Position numbers and translations under genes: made by a program. DNA of 15,484 nt, from contig VBJR01000353.1 of assembly GCA_005880175.1 (NCBI GenBank), forward strand, positions 592-16,075. The letters are read 5' to 3'. This stretch comes from Chloroflexota bacterium. Its GTDB lineage: Bacteria; Chloroflexota; Dormibacteria; Dormibacterales; Dormibacteraceae. Below are positions 7,105 to 14,624 of the stretch, piece after piece. The notes under the pieces were generated by a model, which was given only the letters and a program-made list of their open reading frames with translations, searched no databases and was not told where the DNA came from. The stretch's first letter is position 1; the number at the start of each line of letters is the position of its first letter.

Positions 7105-10100
7105 GTGGCCGTCGGGTCGGGGCCCGCCCGCGACAGGCTGTCGGAGGCCAGGCGTGCGCTCCTCGAACGCCAGCTGCGCGGCGGCGCCAGGGTGCCCGCG
7201 CCACCGGCCATCGCCCGCCGGGCGTGGACCGGCCCACGCCCGCTCTCCCCGGGCCAGGAGCAGCTCTGGTTCCTGGCCCGGCTGGCGCCCGCCTCGCCGG
7301 TCTACAACGAGTCGCTGGCCGTCCACTGCCCGCCGGACACCGACGTCGCGGCCCTGGAACGGGCGTTCGACGAGGTGCGCTCCCGCCACGAGGCGTGGCG
7401 CACCGTGGTCCGCACCGAGGCGGGCCAACCCGTGCAGCTCGTCCTGCCGCCGGCGGCCCACCGCCTCCCGCTGGTCGACCTCGGCCACCTGCCCCCCGAG
7501 CGGCGGACCGCGGACGCTCTGCGGCTGGCCGCCGAGGACGCCCGCCGGCCGTTCGACCTCGAGCACGGGCCCCTCTGGCGCGCCCTGCTCGTCGCGATGG
7601 GCGAGGACGGGTACCGCCTGCACCTCACCCTCCAGCACCTGATCTTCGACGGCGTGTCGCTCTACCAGGTGCTGCTGCCGGAGCTGCACGCGCTGCACGA
7701 GGCGTTCCGCGAGGGGCGTCCGTCGCCGCTGCCGGAGCCGCCCGTCCAGTACGCGGACTACGCCGCCTGGCTGCGCGAGTGGGCTAGCGGACCGGCAGCG
7801 ACCGCCCAGCTCGGGCGCTGGCGCGACCGGCTGGCGGGCGCGGCCGAGCTCCAGCTCCCGGCGGACCACCCGCGGCCGCCGGTGCAGAGCTTCCGCGGAG
7901 CCTGCGCGCCGGTCCGGGTGCCCAGGCACCTGGCCGACGGGCTGAAAGCGATCGCCCGCGCCGAGGGGGTGACGCTGTTCATGGCGGTCCTGGCCGCCTT
8001 CCAGGTGGTCCTCCACCGGTGGACCGGCCAGGACGACCTCGTCGTGGGAACCATCACCACCGGGCGCAAGCTCCGCGAGCTGGAAGGCCTGCTGGGCTAC
8101 TTCCTGAACCCGATCGTCCTGCGCACCGACCTGTCGGGGGAGCCGACGTTCCGCCAGCTCCTGCGCCGGGTGCGCGACGTCGCGCTGGCCGCCTTCGCGG
8201 ACGACGGCGTGCCGTTCGACCACGTCGTCCGGGCGCTCCAGCCCCGGCGGGACCTCAGCCGCAACCCGCTGTTCCAGGTGCTGCTCACGCTGGAGCCGCC
8301 GGCGCCGCCGACCGCCCCGGGCTGGGACCTGGTGACCCAGATGGGCATCCACAACGGCACGTCCAAGTTCGACCTGTCGGTCGAGCTGGAGGACCGGCCG
8401 GAGGGGCTCGTCGGACGCTTCATCTACGCCACCGACCTCTTCGAAGCGGCGTCGATGGAGCGCCTCGCCGCGCACTTCGCCGGCCTGCTGGAAGCGGCGG
8501 TGGCGGGCCCGGACAGGCCGGTCACCCGACTGCCCCTGCCCGGCGCGGAAGCGGTGCGCGGCCCCGCGCGCCAGATCCCCGACCTCCCCGTGCACGAGCT
8601 CGTCGAACGCCAGGCGGCGCGCACGCCGGGCGCGGTCGCGATCGAGTCCGGGGAACGGCGTCTCACGTACCGGGAGCTGAGCCGGCGCAGCGAGCGCCTC
8701 GCCCGCGGGCTGCGCGCGGCCGGCGCCCGGCCCGACGTCCCGGTCGCCGTGTGCGTGGAGCGCGGGATCGACATGGTCGTGGCCGCGCTGGGCGTGCTCC
8801 GCTCGGGCGCCGCCTACCTGCCGCTGGACCCGCGGCACCCCGCCGAGCGCCGCGAGCGCATCCTTCGCGGCTCCGGCGCCTCGATCGTGCTCACCAGCGC
8901 CGACCCTCCTCCTGCCGGAGACCTGCCGGGCGTCGAGGTGGCCGTGGCGGGCGACCAGCTCGCGTACGTGATCTACACGTCCGGCTCCACCGGCCAGCCC
9001 AAGGGCGTCGGCGTGCCCCACCGCGGGGTCGTCAGCGTGCTGCGCGCGTTCGCGGCCGCCCTGGACGCCGGTCCCGACGACGTCGTGCTGGCCGTGACCA
9101 CGCCGTCCTTCGACATCGCCGTGCTGGAGCTGCTCCTGCCGCTGGTCACCGGCGGCCGCCTGGTGGTGGCCGGGCCGCGCGCGGCCGCCGATCCCGAGGA
9201 GCTCGCCGCCCTCGTGAGGCGCGCCGGCGCGACGCTCCTGCAGGCCACGCCGACCACGTGGCGGCTGCTGGTCGAGAGCGGCTGGCGGGGCGCGCCCGGC
9301 CTGCGCGCGCTGAGCGGCGGCGAGACGCTGCCGCGCGACCTCGCCGACCGGCTGCTCGAACTCTGCGGGACCGTCTGGAACGGCTACGGCCCGACCGAGG
9401 CGAGCATCTACGCCACCCTGGCCAGGGTCGCCCCCTCCGGCCGCGTCACGATCGGCGCGCCGGTGGACAACGTCACGGCCGTGGTGGTGGACCGGTGGGG
9501 CCTGCCGCTGCCGCCGGGGGTGCCCGGTGAGCTCTGGCTCGGCGGCGCCGGCGTCGCCCGCGGCTACGTCGGACGGCCGGACCTGACGGCCGAGCGCTTC
9601 GTCCCCGACGCGTTCACCGGTGAGCCCGGCGGGCGCCTCTACCGGACCGGCGACCTGGTCCGGCTGCTGCCCGGCGGCGAGCTGGAGCACCTGGGCCGGA
9701 TCGACCAGCAGGTCAAGGTGCGCGGGCACCGGATCGAGCCCGGCGAGGTCGAGGCGGCGCTGCGGCGCCACCCGGGCGTGCGCGAGGCGGTCGTGGTGGC
9801 GCGCGACCTCGCGCCGGGCGACAGGCGGCTCGTGGCCTACGTGGTGCGGGAGGGCCAGGACGGCACCGACTACCGCACGTTCGTGCGCGGTCTGCTGCCC
9901 GACTACCTGGTCCCCGCCGCCTACGTGACGCTCGACCAGGTGCCGCGCACGCCGAGCGGCAAGCTGGACCGCGCCGCCCTGCCTCCTCCGGCTCCGGTGG
10001 CCGCCAGTCACGCCGCCACGCCGCGCGACGGCATCGAGGCCGAGCTGTCCGCGATCTGGGCCACGGCTCTGCGCGTCGACCGGGTGGGCCGCCACGACGA

Positions 10101-11751
10101 CTTCTTCGCGCTCGGCGGCCACTCCCTGCTGGCGACGCGGGTGATGGAGGAGGTCGAACGCCGCTACGGCCGGGGCCTGCCGGTGGCCGCCATCTTCCAG
10201 CAGGGCTCGACCGTCGCCGGCCTGGCCGCCCTCGTGGAGGCGCCGGCCCGCTCGACGCCGGTCTCCCCGCTCCTGTCACCGGTGCGGCCCGACGGCTCGC
10301 TGCCGCCGCTCTTCGTGGTGGAGCCGGATCGCGCCGGCCTGGTCGCGCTGCGCCACTTCCTGCCCTTCCTGGATCCCCAACAGCCGGTGCTGGCGCTGCT
10401 GCCCCGCACTCTGGGCACCCGTTTCGACCGCGAGGGGAGCGTCGAGGCCCTGGCAGCCGAACTCCTCGAGGTCCTGCGCGCGGCGCAGCCTCGAGGTCCC
10501 TACCGGCTGTCCGGCTACAGCTTCGGCGGCGTCCTCGCCTACCACCTGGCCGGCCGGCTGCGGGAGGCCGGGGAGCCGGTGGAGTTCCTGGCGCTGATGG
10601 ACACGATGGCGCCCGACCTGGCCCTCCGCCACAGCGAGCCGTTCATGAGCGGCGGGACGCGGGTCCGCCGCCTGCTGCTGACGGCTCCGTCGCGGTGGCC
10701 GCGCATGCTGTGGGGCGCGGCGCGGCGCACGAGCGGCAGGCCCGTCGCGGCGAACCCGGACGAGTTCGACGCGGACGGGGCGGTGGCGCTGCTCGGCCGG
10801 TACCGCACCGCTCCCTGTGACGCGCCGCTGACCGTCTTCAGCAGTCGCTGGCAGGGCCGCTGGGCCCGCGACGCGGCGCTCGGCTGGCCCGGCGTGCACG
10901 CCGGCCCGCTGGCGGTGCAGGTTGTGCCCGGGGACCACCGGACGATGCTGCTGCAGCCGCAGGTCAACGACCTGGCGTCCCGGTTCGCCGGCCTGCTGCG
11001 CGCCGTGGCGCCGCGGCGCCACCCGGGCGCCTGGCGCGTCAGCGTGGTCGTCCCGGCGCGCAACGAGGCGGTCAACCTGCCCCACGTCCTGGCTCGCATC
11101 CCGCCCCTCGTGGACGAGGTCGTGCTCGTGGACGGCGGCTCGACCGACGACACGGTCCGCGTGGCCCGCGAGATCCGGCCCGGCATCAGGGTGCTCGCGC
11201 AGGCGGGCACCGGCAAGGGGGACGCGCTGCGCCAGGGGTTCCTGGCGTCCACGGGCGACATCCTGGTGGCCATCGACGCCGACGGCTCCACCGACCCGGC
11301 GGAGATCCCCCTCTACGTCGGCGCGCTGCTCGGCGGCGCCGACTTCGTCCGCGGCTCGCGCTACCTCCAGGGCGGCGGCAGCGCCGACCTGTCGCGGGTG
11401 CGGTCGCTGGGCAACCGCGCCCTGGTGACGCTGGTCAGGCTGCTGTTCCGGAGCAGCTTCTCGGACCTGTGCTACGGCTACACCGCGTTCTGGGGCCGCC
11501 TGCTGCACGTCCTGCAGCCCGACGCGCCCGGTTTCGAGATCGAGGCACAGCTCAGCGTCCGCGCCCTCTCGAGGGGCCTCAAGGTGTACGAGGTGCCCAG
11601 CTACGAGCGGGTGCGCATCGCCGGCCGCAGCAGCCTCCGCCCCCTCCGGGACGGCCTGAGGGTGCTGCGGACGGTGCTGGCCGAACGCCTCCGGCGCCAG
11701 GTCCGGGCGCCGGACGAGCCGTCGCTGGAGATCCCGTCATGGCGGCGCTAG
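7105..11751 (+). CDS. NRPS C-A-PCP-thioesterase fused to a GT2 glycosyltransferase
   Basis: A 1548-residue five-domain protein. Condensation domain about 35-470: PLSPGQEQLWFL near the start, active-site variant QHLIFDG (Q177, catalytic H178, D182, G183), and RDLSRNPLFQVL late. Adenylation about 490-965: A3 YVIYTSGSTGQPKG (621-634), A4 FDIAVLEL (669-676), A5 NGYGPTE (759-765), YRTGD (846-850), Lys953. Carrier domain: LGGHSL with Ser1007. Thioesterase about 1055-1300: GYSFGG with Ser1139, Asp1166 and His1278 as the likely triad. A linker of about ten residues leads into a GT2 domain (about 1311-1540): SVVVPARNEA, VLVDGGSTDD, the metal site D1391-A-D1393 and the C-terminal GFEIEAQLSVRALSRGLKV of polyprenyl-phosphate sugar synthase-like (DPM1-like) enzymes. 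The code by eye is DILQLGGIYK, closest to Gly (DILQLGLIWK, recalled). It should extend the A-PCP-bound residue by one and release a dipeptide. GTG 7105 lies 3 bases after the P450 stop. A natural TE-GT2 fusion is unusual; an internal GTG at 11005 could also start a separate GT2. Confidence 0.9.
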   Translation: MAVGSGPARDRLSEARRALLERQLRGGARVPAPPAIARRAWTGPRPLSPGQEQLWFLARLAPASPVYNESLAVHCPPDTDVAALERAFDEVRSRHEAWRTVVRTEAGQPVQLVLPPAAHRLPLVDLGHLPPERRTADALRLAAEDARRPFDLEHGPLWRALLVAMGEDGYRLHLTLQHLIFDGVSLYQVLLPELHALHEAFREGRPSPLPEPPVQYADYAAWLREWASGPAATAQLGRWRDRLAGAAELQLPADHPRPPVQSFRGACAPVRVPRHLADGLKAIARAEGVTLFMAVLAAFQVVLHRWTGQDDLVVGTITTGRKLRELEGLLGYFLNPIVLRTDLSGEPTFRQLLRRVRDVALAAFADDGVPFDHVVRALQPRRDLSRNPLFQVLLTLEPPAPPTAPGWDLVTQMGIHNGTSKFDLSVELEDRPEGLVGRFIYATDLFEAASMERLAAHFAGLLEAAVAGPDRPVTRLPLPGAEAVRGPARQIPDLPVHELVERQAARTPGAVAIESGERRLTYRELSRRSERLARGLRAAGARPDVPVAVCVERGIDMVVAALGVLRSGAAYLPLDPRHPAERRERILRGSGASIVLTSADPPPAGDLPGVEVAVAGDQLAYVIYTSGSTGQPKGVGVPHRGVVSVLRAFAAALDAGPDDVVLAVTTPSFDIAVLELLLPLVTGGRLVVAGPRAAADPEELAALVRRAGATLLQATPTTWRLLVESGWRGAPGLRALSGGETLPRDLADRLLELCGTVWNGYGPTEASIYATLARVAPSGRVTIGAPVDNVTAVVVDRWGLPLPPGVPGELWLGGAGVARGYVGRPDLTAERFVPDAFTGEPGGRLYRTGDLVRLLPGGELEHLGRIDQQVKVRGHRIEPGEVEAALRRHPGVREAVVVARDLAPGDRRLVAYVVREGQDGTDYRTFVRGLLPDYLVPAAYVTLDQVPRTPSGKLDRAALPPPAPVAASHAATPRDGIEAELSAIWATALRVDRVGRHDDFFALGGHSLLATRVMEEVERRYGRGLPVAAIFQQGSTVAGLAALVEAPARSTPVSPLLSPVRPDGSLPPLFVVEPDRAGLVALRHFLPFLDPQQPVLALLPRTLGTRFDREGSVEALAAELLEVLRAAQPRGPYRLSGYSFGGVLAYHLAGRLREAGEPVEFLALMDTMAPDLALRHSEPFMSGGTRVRRLLLTAPSRWPRMLWGAARRTSGRPVAANPDEFDADGAVALLGRYRTAPCDAPLTVFSSRWQGRWARDAALGWPGVHAGPLAVQVVPGDHRTMLLQPQVNDLASRFAGLLRAVAPRRHPGAWRVSVVVPARNEAVNLPHVLARIPPLVDEVVLVDGGSTDDTVRVAREIRPGIRVLAQAGTGKGDALRQGFLASTGDILVAIDADGSTDPAEIPLYVGALLGGADFVRGSRYLQGGGSADLSRVRSLGNRALVTLVRLLFRSSFSDLCYGYTAFWGRLLHVLQPDAPGFEIEAQLSVRALSRGLKVYEVPSYERVRIAGRSSLRPLRDGLRVLRTVLAERLRRQVRAPDEPSLEIPSWRR

Positions 11752-13544
11752 CGACGCCCCGGCCCGTGCGGCCGCTCGGGGTCTACTTCGTGCTCGCCGC
11801 CGCCGGCCTGCTGCTCGTCTCGGTGGCCGACGACCAGGCGCGCGGGTCCACGCCCGCGGCGCAGCCGCTGTTCTGGGCGGGTCTGCTGGTCGTCTACGTG
11901 CCGCTGGCGCTGCTGGCGGTGGCGCCGGGCACCAGCCGGCGCGAACGGATCGCCGCCCTGTGCGTCCTGACCGTGCTGCTCTCCCTCGTGAAGGTGCTCC
12001 AGCAGGGCGGCGCGCTCGCGTTCTACGACGAGTTCGCGCACTGGCGGAGCCTGCTCGACCTCCAGCGGACGGGGCGCCTCTTCACCCCCAACCCGCTGCT
12101 GGGCGTCAGCCCCGCCTATCCGGGCCTGGAGTCGGCGACCGCGGCGCTGGCCCAGGCGACGGGACTGCCGGCGCCGGCCGCGGCCCAGACCGTCATCGGA
12201 GCAGCGCGCGCGGTGCTGACCCTGACCCTCTTCCTGTTCCTGGAGCGCGTCACGGGCTCCGCGCGCAGAGGGGCGACCGGGGCCGTCGTGTTCATCAGCA
12301 ACCCGCGGTTCGTGTTCTTCGACGACCAGTACGCGTACGAGTCGATGGCGCTCGGCCTGGCCGCGCTGATCCTCTTCCTGGAGATCCGCCGGTCGTCCGG
12401 CGACGTCCCGCGGATCGCCGTCTGGGCGCTGCTGACGCTGTGCGTCGCGGCCCTGGTGGTGACCCACCACGCCACGTCCTACCTCCTGCTCGCGTTCCTC
12501 GTCCTGTGGGCGCTCGTGGCGCCGCTGCTGGGCCGCCGCGGGCCGGTCCCGCTCACCTTCCTGCTCCTGGCCGGGGTGCTGCTCTGGCTGGCCACCGCCG
12601 GCCGACCCACCTTCGACTACCTGGCCGGCGGCCTCGGCCCGCCCCTGCAGGAGATCGGGGCCCTGCTCCGCCACCAGGGCGGACGGCGGCTGTTCCAGGC
12701 CTCCAACGGCCAGGTGCAGCCGCGGTGGCAGGAGTCGCTGATCCTGGCCTCGGCCCTCCTGGTGCTGATGGGCCTGGCCGTCGGCCTCCTCCACCTCCGG
12801 CGCGAGCACCTGCGCCAGGCCCCGATGGTGACGCTGGTGCTGGTGGCGCTCGCCTATCCGGCCAGCCTGGCCCTGCACCTGGTCCCGGACGGGGGCGAGC
12901 TCGCGAACCGGGCCTCGGAGTTCATCTTCGCGGGCCTGGGGGCGGTGCTCGCCCTCGGCATCGATCGCGTCTGGCCGGGGCGGCGGGCGGGCCGGCCCCG
13001 CGTCACGATGGCGGCGGGCTGGCTGTCCGTCGTGTTCTCGGGCGGCATCCTGCTGGGCTGGCCGCCACAGCTCCTCCTGCCCGGCCCCTACCTGGTCGAG
13101 GCCGACAGCCGGTCGGTGGACGCCGTCAGCGTCGCCGCCGCGGTGTGGACCCGCGAGGACCTGGACCCCGGCAACCGGTTCGCCGCGGACCGCACGAACC
13201 GCAACCTCCTCGGGACCTACGGCGGCCAGGAGCCGGTGAGCGACTACAACGACGGCATCGTCACGGCGCAGGTCTTCCTCTCGCCCACCCTCGACGACGC
13301 CGATCGCTCCATCCTCCGCCAGGGGAACGTCCGCTACCTGCTGGTCGACCGCCGGCTGAGCACGGCGCTGCCGCTGGTCGGCGTGTACTTCGAGGACGGA
13401 GAGCCGGACACCGGGTCGCCTCCCGGCCGCCCGGTGCCCGCCGCCTGGCTGGACAAGTTCGACGACGCGGCCGGCGTCTCCTGCATCTACGACAGCGGGG
13501 ACATCCGCATCTACGACGTCGGGGCGCTGCTGCATGGACACTGA
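11739..13544 (+). CDS. Multi-pass membrane protein, GT-C glycosyltransferase-like
   Basis: A 601-residue integral membrane protein with roughly ten to twelve hydrophobic segments between residues 12 and 440 and a soluble, probably extracytoplasmic C-terminal part (about 450-601, containing SDYNDGIVTAQVFLSPTLDD). After the early membrane segments a loop carries FYDEFAHWRSLLDL with acidic D97-E98, the position and form of the catalytic DE motif of GT-C enzymes, which use polyprenyl-phosphate sugars. It is followed by FTPNPLLGVSPAYPGLE. I know no named family member; it resembles uncharacterised actinobacterial membrane proteins of polysaccharide loci. ATG 11739 has GGAG eight bases upstream and overlaps the end of the NRPS-GT2 gene by 13 bases, so the two are translationally coupled. 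A GT2 that makes polyprenyl-P-sugar next to a GT-C that uses it is a known functional pairing; the specific reaction is inferred. Confidence 0.8.
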   Translation: MAALATPRPVRPLGVYFVLAAAGLLLVSVADDQARGSTPAAQPLFWAGLLVVYVPLALLAVAPGTSRRERIAALCVLTVLLSLVKVLQQGGALAFYDEFAHWRSLLDLQRTGRLFTPNPLLGVSPAYPGLESATAALAQATGLPAPAAAQTVIGAARAVLTLTLFLFLERVTGSARRGATGAVVFISNPRFVFFDDQYAYESMALGLAALILFLEIRRSSGDVPRIAVWALLTLCVAALVVTHHATSYLLLAFLVLWALVAPLLGRRGPVPLTFLLLAGVLLWLATAGRPTFDYLAGGLGPPLQEIGALLRHQGGRRLFQASNGQVQPRWQESLILASALLVLMGLAVGLLHLRREHLRQAPMVTLVLVALAYPASLALHLVPDGGELANRASEFIFAGLGAVLALGIDRVWPGRRAGRPRVTMAAGWLSVVFSGGILLGWPPQLLLPGPYLVEADSRSVDAVSVAAAVWTREDLDPGNRFAADRTNRNLLGTYGGQEPVSDYNDGIVTAQVFLSPTLDDADRSILRQGNVRYLLVDRRLSTALPLVGVYFEDGEPDTGSPPGRPVPAAWLDKFDDAAGVSCIYDSGDIRIYDVGALLHGH

Positions 13545-14289
13545 GCGGCCGGCGGCCGTCATGGAGGTCCCCTGGGAGGCACAGGCCCTCCTGGTGGGGC
13601 TCGCGCTCCTGGTGTCGGCGACGGGCATCGGGGGTGCGCCGCTTCGCGTCGCGGCCGGGCTGCCGCTCGTCCTCGTCGTCCCCGGACACACGCTGGTGGC
13701 GCTGGTCTGGCGCGGCCACCCCCTGGGCCTGGCCGAGCGGGCGGCGCTGGCCGTGGGGATCAGCCTGGCGCTGGCGGCGCTGAGCGGGCTGGCGCTCGAG
13801 TGGACGCCGCGGGGCCTCGGCGGGGCCCAGACCACCATCCTGCTGGGCACCATCTCGCTCGCCGCGCTCGCCGGCGGCGCCATGCGGGACCAGCTCGGCA
13901 AGACGGCCGCCCTGGCCCTCCCGCGTCCCGGGCGGCTGGTGGTCCTGCTGGGCGGGGCGGCCGCCCTGCTGGCCGCCGCGGCCGTCGCGTTCTCGGTCTG
14001 GAGCGCGGCGCAGGACCGCGGGCCAGGCTTCACCCAGGCCTGGCTGGTCCCCGGCTCGGCCGGCCGGCTCGACCTCGGACTCGAGAACGACCAGAGCGGC
14101 GCCGAGACGTACCGCCTGGTCCTCACCGCCGGCCGCCAGCCCGTCCGCGAGTGGCGGGCGGTCCGGCTGCGGCCGGGCCAGCGCTGGTCCGCGAGCGCGG
14201 CTCTGCCGGCGGGCGGCGCCGAGCTGGACGTGTACCGGTCGGAGCAGCCCGGCCAGGTCTATCGCAGCCTGAAGGTCGCTGCGCCGTGA
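13534..14289 (+). CDS. DUF1616-like membrane protein
   Basis: A 251-residue protein with about four to five hydrophobic segments in residues 17-155 (for example LVLVVPGHTLVALVW, LAERAALAVGISLALAALSG) and a C-terminal beta-rich domain, probably outside the membrane (about 160-251). The N-terminal arrangement LRVAAGLPLVLVVPGHTL followed by an ERAALAVGISLAL helix matches DUF1616 proteins as I remember them; their role is unknown, although they often sit in archaeal and actinobacterial cell-surface glycan loci. It overlaps the upstream membrane protein by 11 bases (ATG 13534); ATG 13561 is an alternative start, and neither has a good RBS. Its stop TGA overlaps a GTG (GTGA at 14286-14289) that starts the truncated flippase copy. 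Its last residues, KVAAP, are echoed by EVAAP just before the real flippase start, because this junction is duplicated. Confidence 0.7.
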   Translation: MDTERPAAVMEVPWEAQALLVGLALLVSATGIGGAPLRVAAGLPLVLVVPGHTLVALVWRGHPLGLAERAALAVGISLALAALSGLALEWTPRGLGGAQTTILLGTISLAALAGGAMRDQLGKTAALALPRPGRLVVLLGGAAALLAAAAVAFSVWSAAQDRGPGFTQAWLVPGSAGRLDLGLENDQSGAETYRLVLTAGRQPVREWRAVRLRPGQRWSASAALPAGGAELDVYRSEQPGQVYRSLKVAAP

Positions 14290-14361
14290 AGCTCCGTCCG
14301 CCGCCCTGGATCGCGTCGATCGCCCTCGACTCGGGCTCGCTGGTCGCCACGACCGGCATGA
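14273..14361 (+). repeat. Direct repeat, copy 1 (upstream gene end + flippase start)
   Basis: 89 bases that recur at 14536-14624 with about five mismatches (period 263 bp). The unit spans the last codons of the DUF1616 gene, the GTGA stop/start overlap and the first 25 or so codons of the flippase gene. Copy 1 ends at ...GACCGGCATGA, after which the sequence is unrelated to the flippase. Confidence 0.85.
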
Positions 14362-14552
14362 GAGCGGCAAGGGGGGGCGGGCCCCCCCTTCCGGAACCCC
14401 CCCTCTGTCCGAGACGTTCGGAGCGCCTTCGGCGCATCGCTTCGCGGCTCATGGCACGCCCGCGGCATCGAGATCACGGACTCACACACCCGGGCCAGGC
14501 CCTTGCTTACGGCGGCCTCGGGCTCTCCTGTCCAGAGGTGGCTGCGCCGTGA
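14286..14552 (+). pseudogene. Truncated duplicate of the flippase 5' end
   Basis: From GTG 14286 the frame starts MKLRPPPWIASIALDSGSLV, nearly the same as the intact flippase start at 14549 (MRLRLPPWIASIALNSGSLV). After about 25 codons it passes into 174 bp of unrelated, Arg/Pro-rich, low-complexity coding, staying open to TGA 14550-14552, which overlaps the GTG of the real flippase. The 88-codon frame is therefore probably not a functional gene. It may still pass ribosomes from the DUF1616 stop to the flippase start, since both ends keep the GTGA overlap. It could be a tandem duplication with an insert, or an assembly artefact. Confidence 0.6.
14369..14390. repeat. Perfect G7/C7 hairpin in the insert
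   Basis: Arms AAGGGGGGG (14369-14377) and CCCCCCCTT (14382-14390) are perfectly complementary over nine bases with loop CGGG. A second C7 run (14397-14403) could compete for the same G-run. A second small hairpin follows: GCGCC (14423-14427), TTC, GGCGC (14431-14435). No T-run follows. It may act as a terminator or mRNA-stabilising element inside the operon, and such G-runs are also common sites of assembly or replication error. Confidence 0.7.
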
Positions 14553-14624
14553 GGCTCCGTCTGCCGCCCTGGATCGCGTCGATCGCCCTCAACTCGGGCT
14601 CGCTGGTCGCCACGACCGGCGTGA
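14536..14624 (+). repeat. Direct repeat, copy 2 (at the intact flippase start)
   Basis: Second copy of the 89-bp unit. It includes AGGTGGCTGCGCCGTGA, in which AGGTGG lies several bases before the GTG start at 14549, and the first 25 or so codons of the flippase. The few differences from copy 1 (for example GTGAGG for GTGAAG, CTCAAC for CTCGAC) show that the copies have diverged or come from different templates. Confidence 0.85.

Noticed and set aside
5160..9610. Similar stretches in the two adenylation domains (around 5170-5240 and 9540-9605) as a DNA repeat or recombination tract.
   Set aside because: The similarity covers conserved A6-A7 motifs and is what two paralogous A domains are expected to share; it is not continuous outside the motifs.
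6367..10122. A very long open frame on the minus strand opposite the P450 and NRPS genes (also 11748-14126 minus and 1926-3866 plus).
   Set aside because: These are antisense or out-of-frame openings produced by the high GC content. Their translations are Arg/Pro/His/Gln-rich without domains, while the opposite frames hold clear conserved motifs.
11469..11738. An N-terminal extension of the GT-C-like protein, since its frame is open upstream of 11739.
   Set aside because: The upstream part lies entirely inside the GT2 domain in another frame and is Arg/Pro-rich. ATG 11739 has a suitable GGAG and leads straight into a normal membrane-protein N-terminus.
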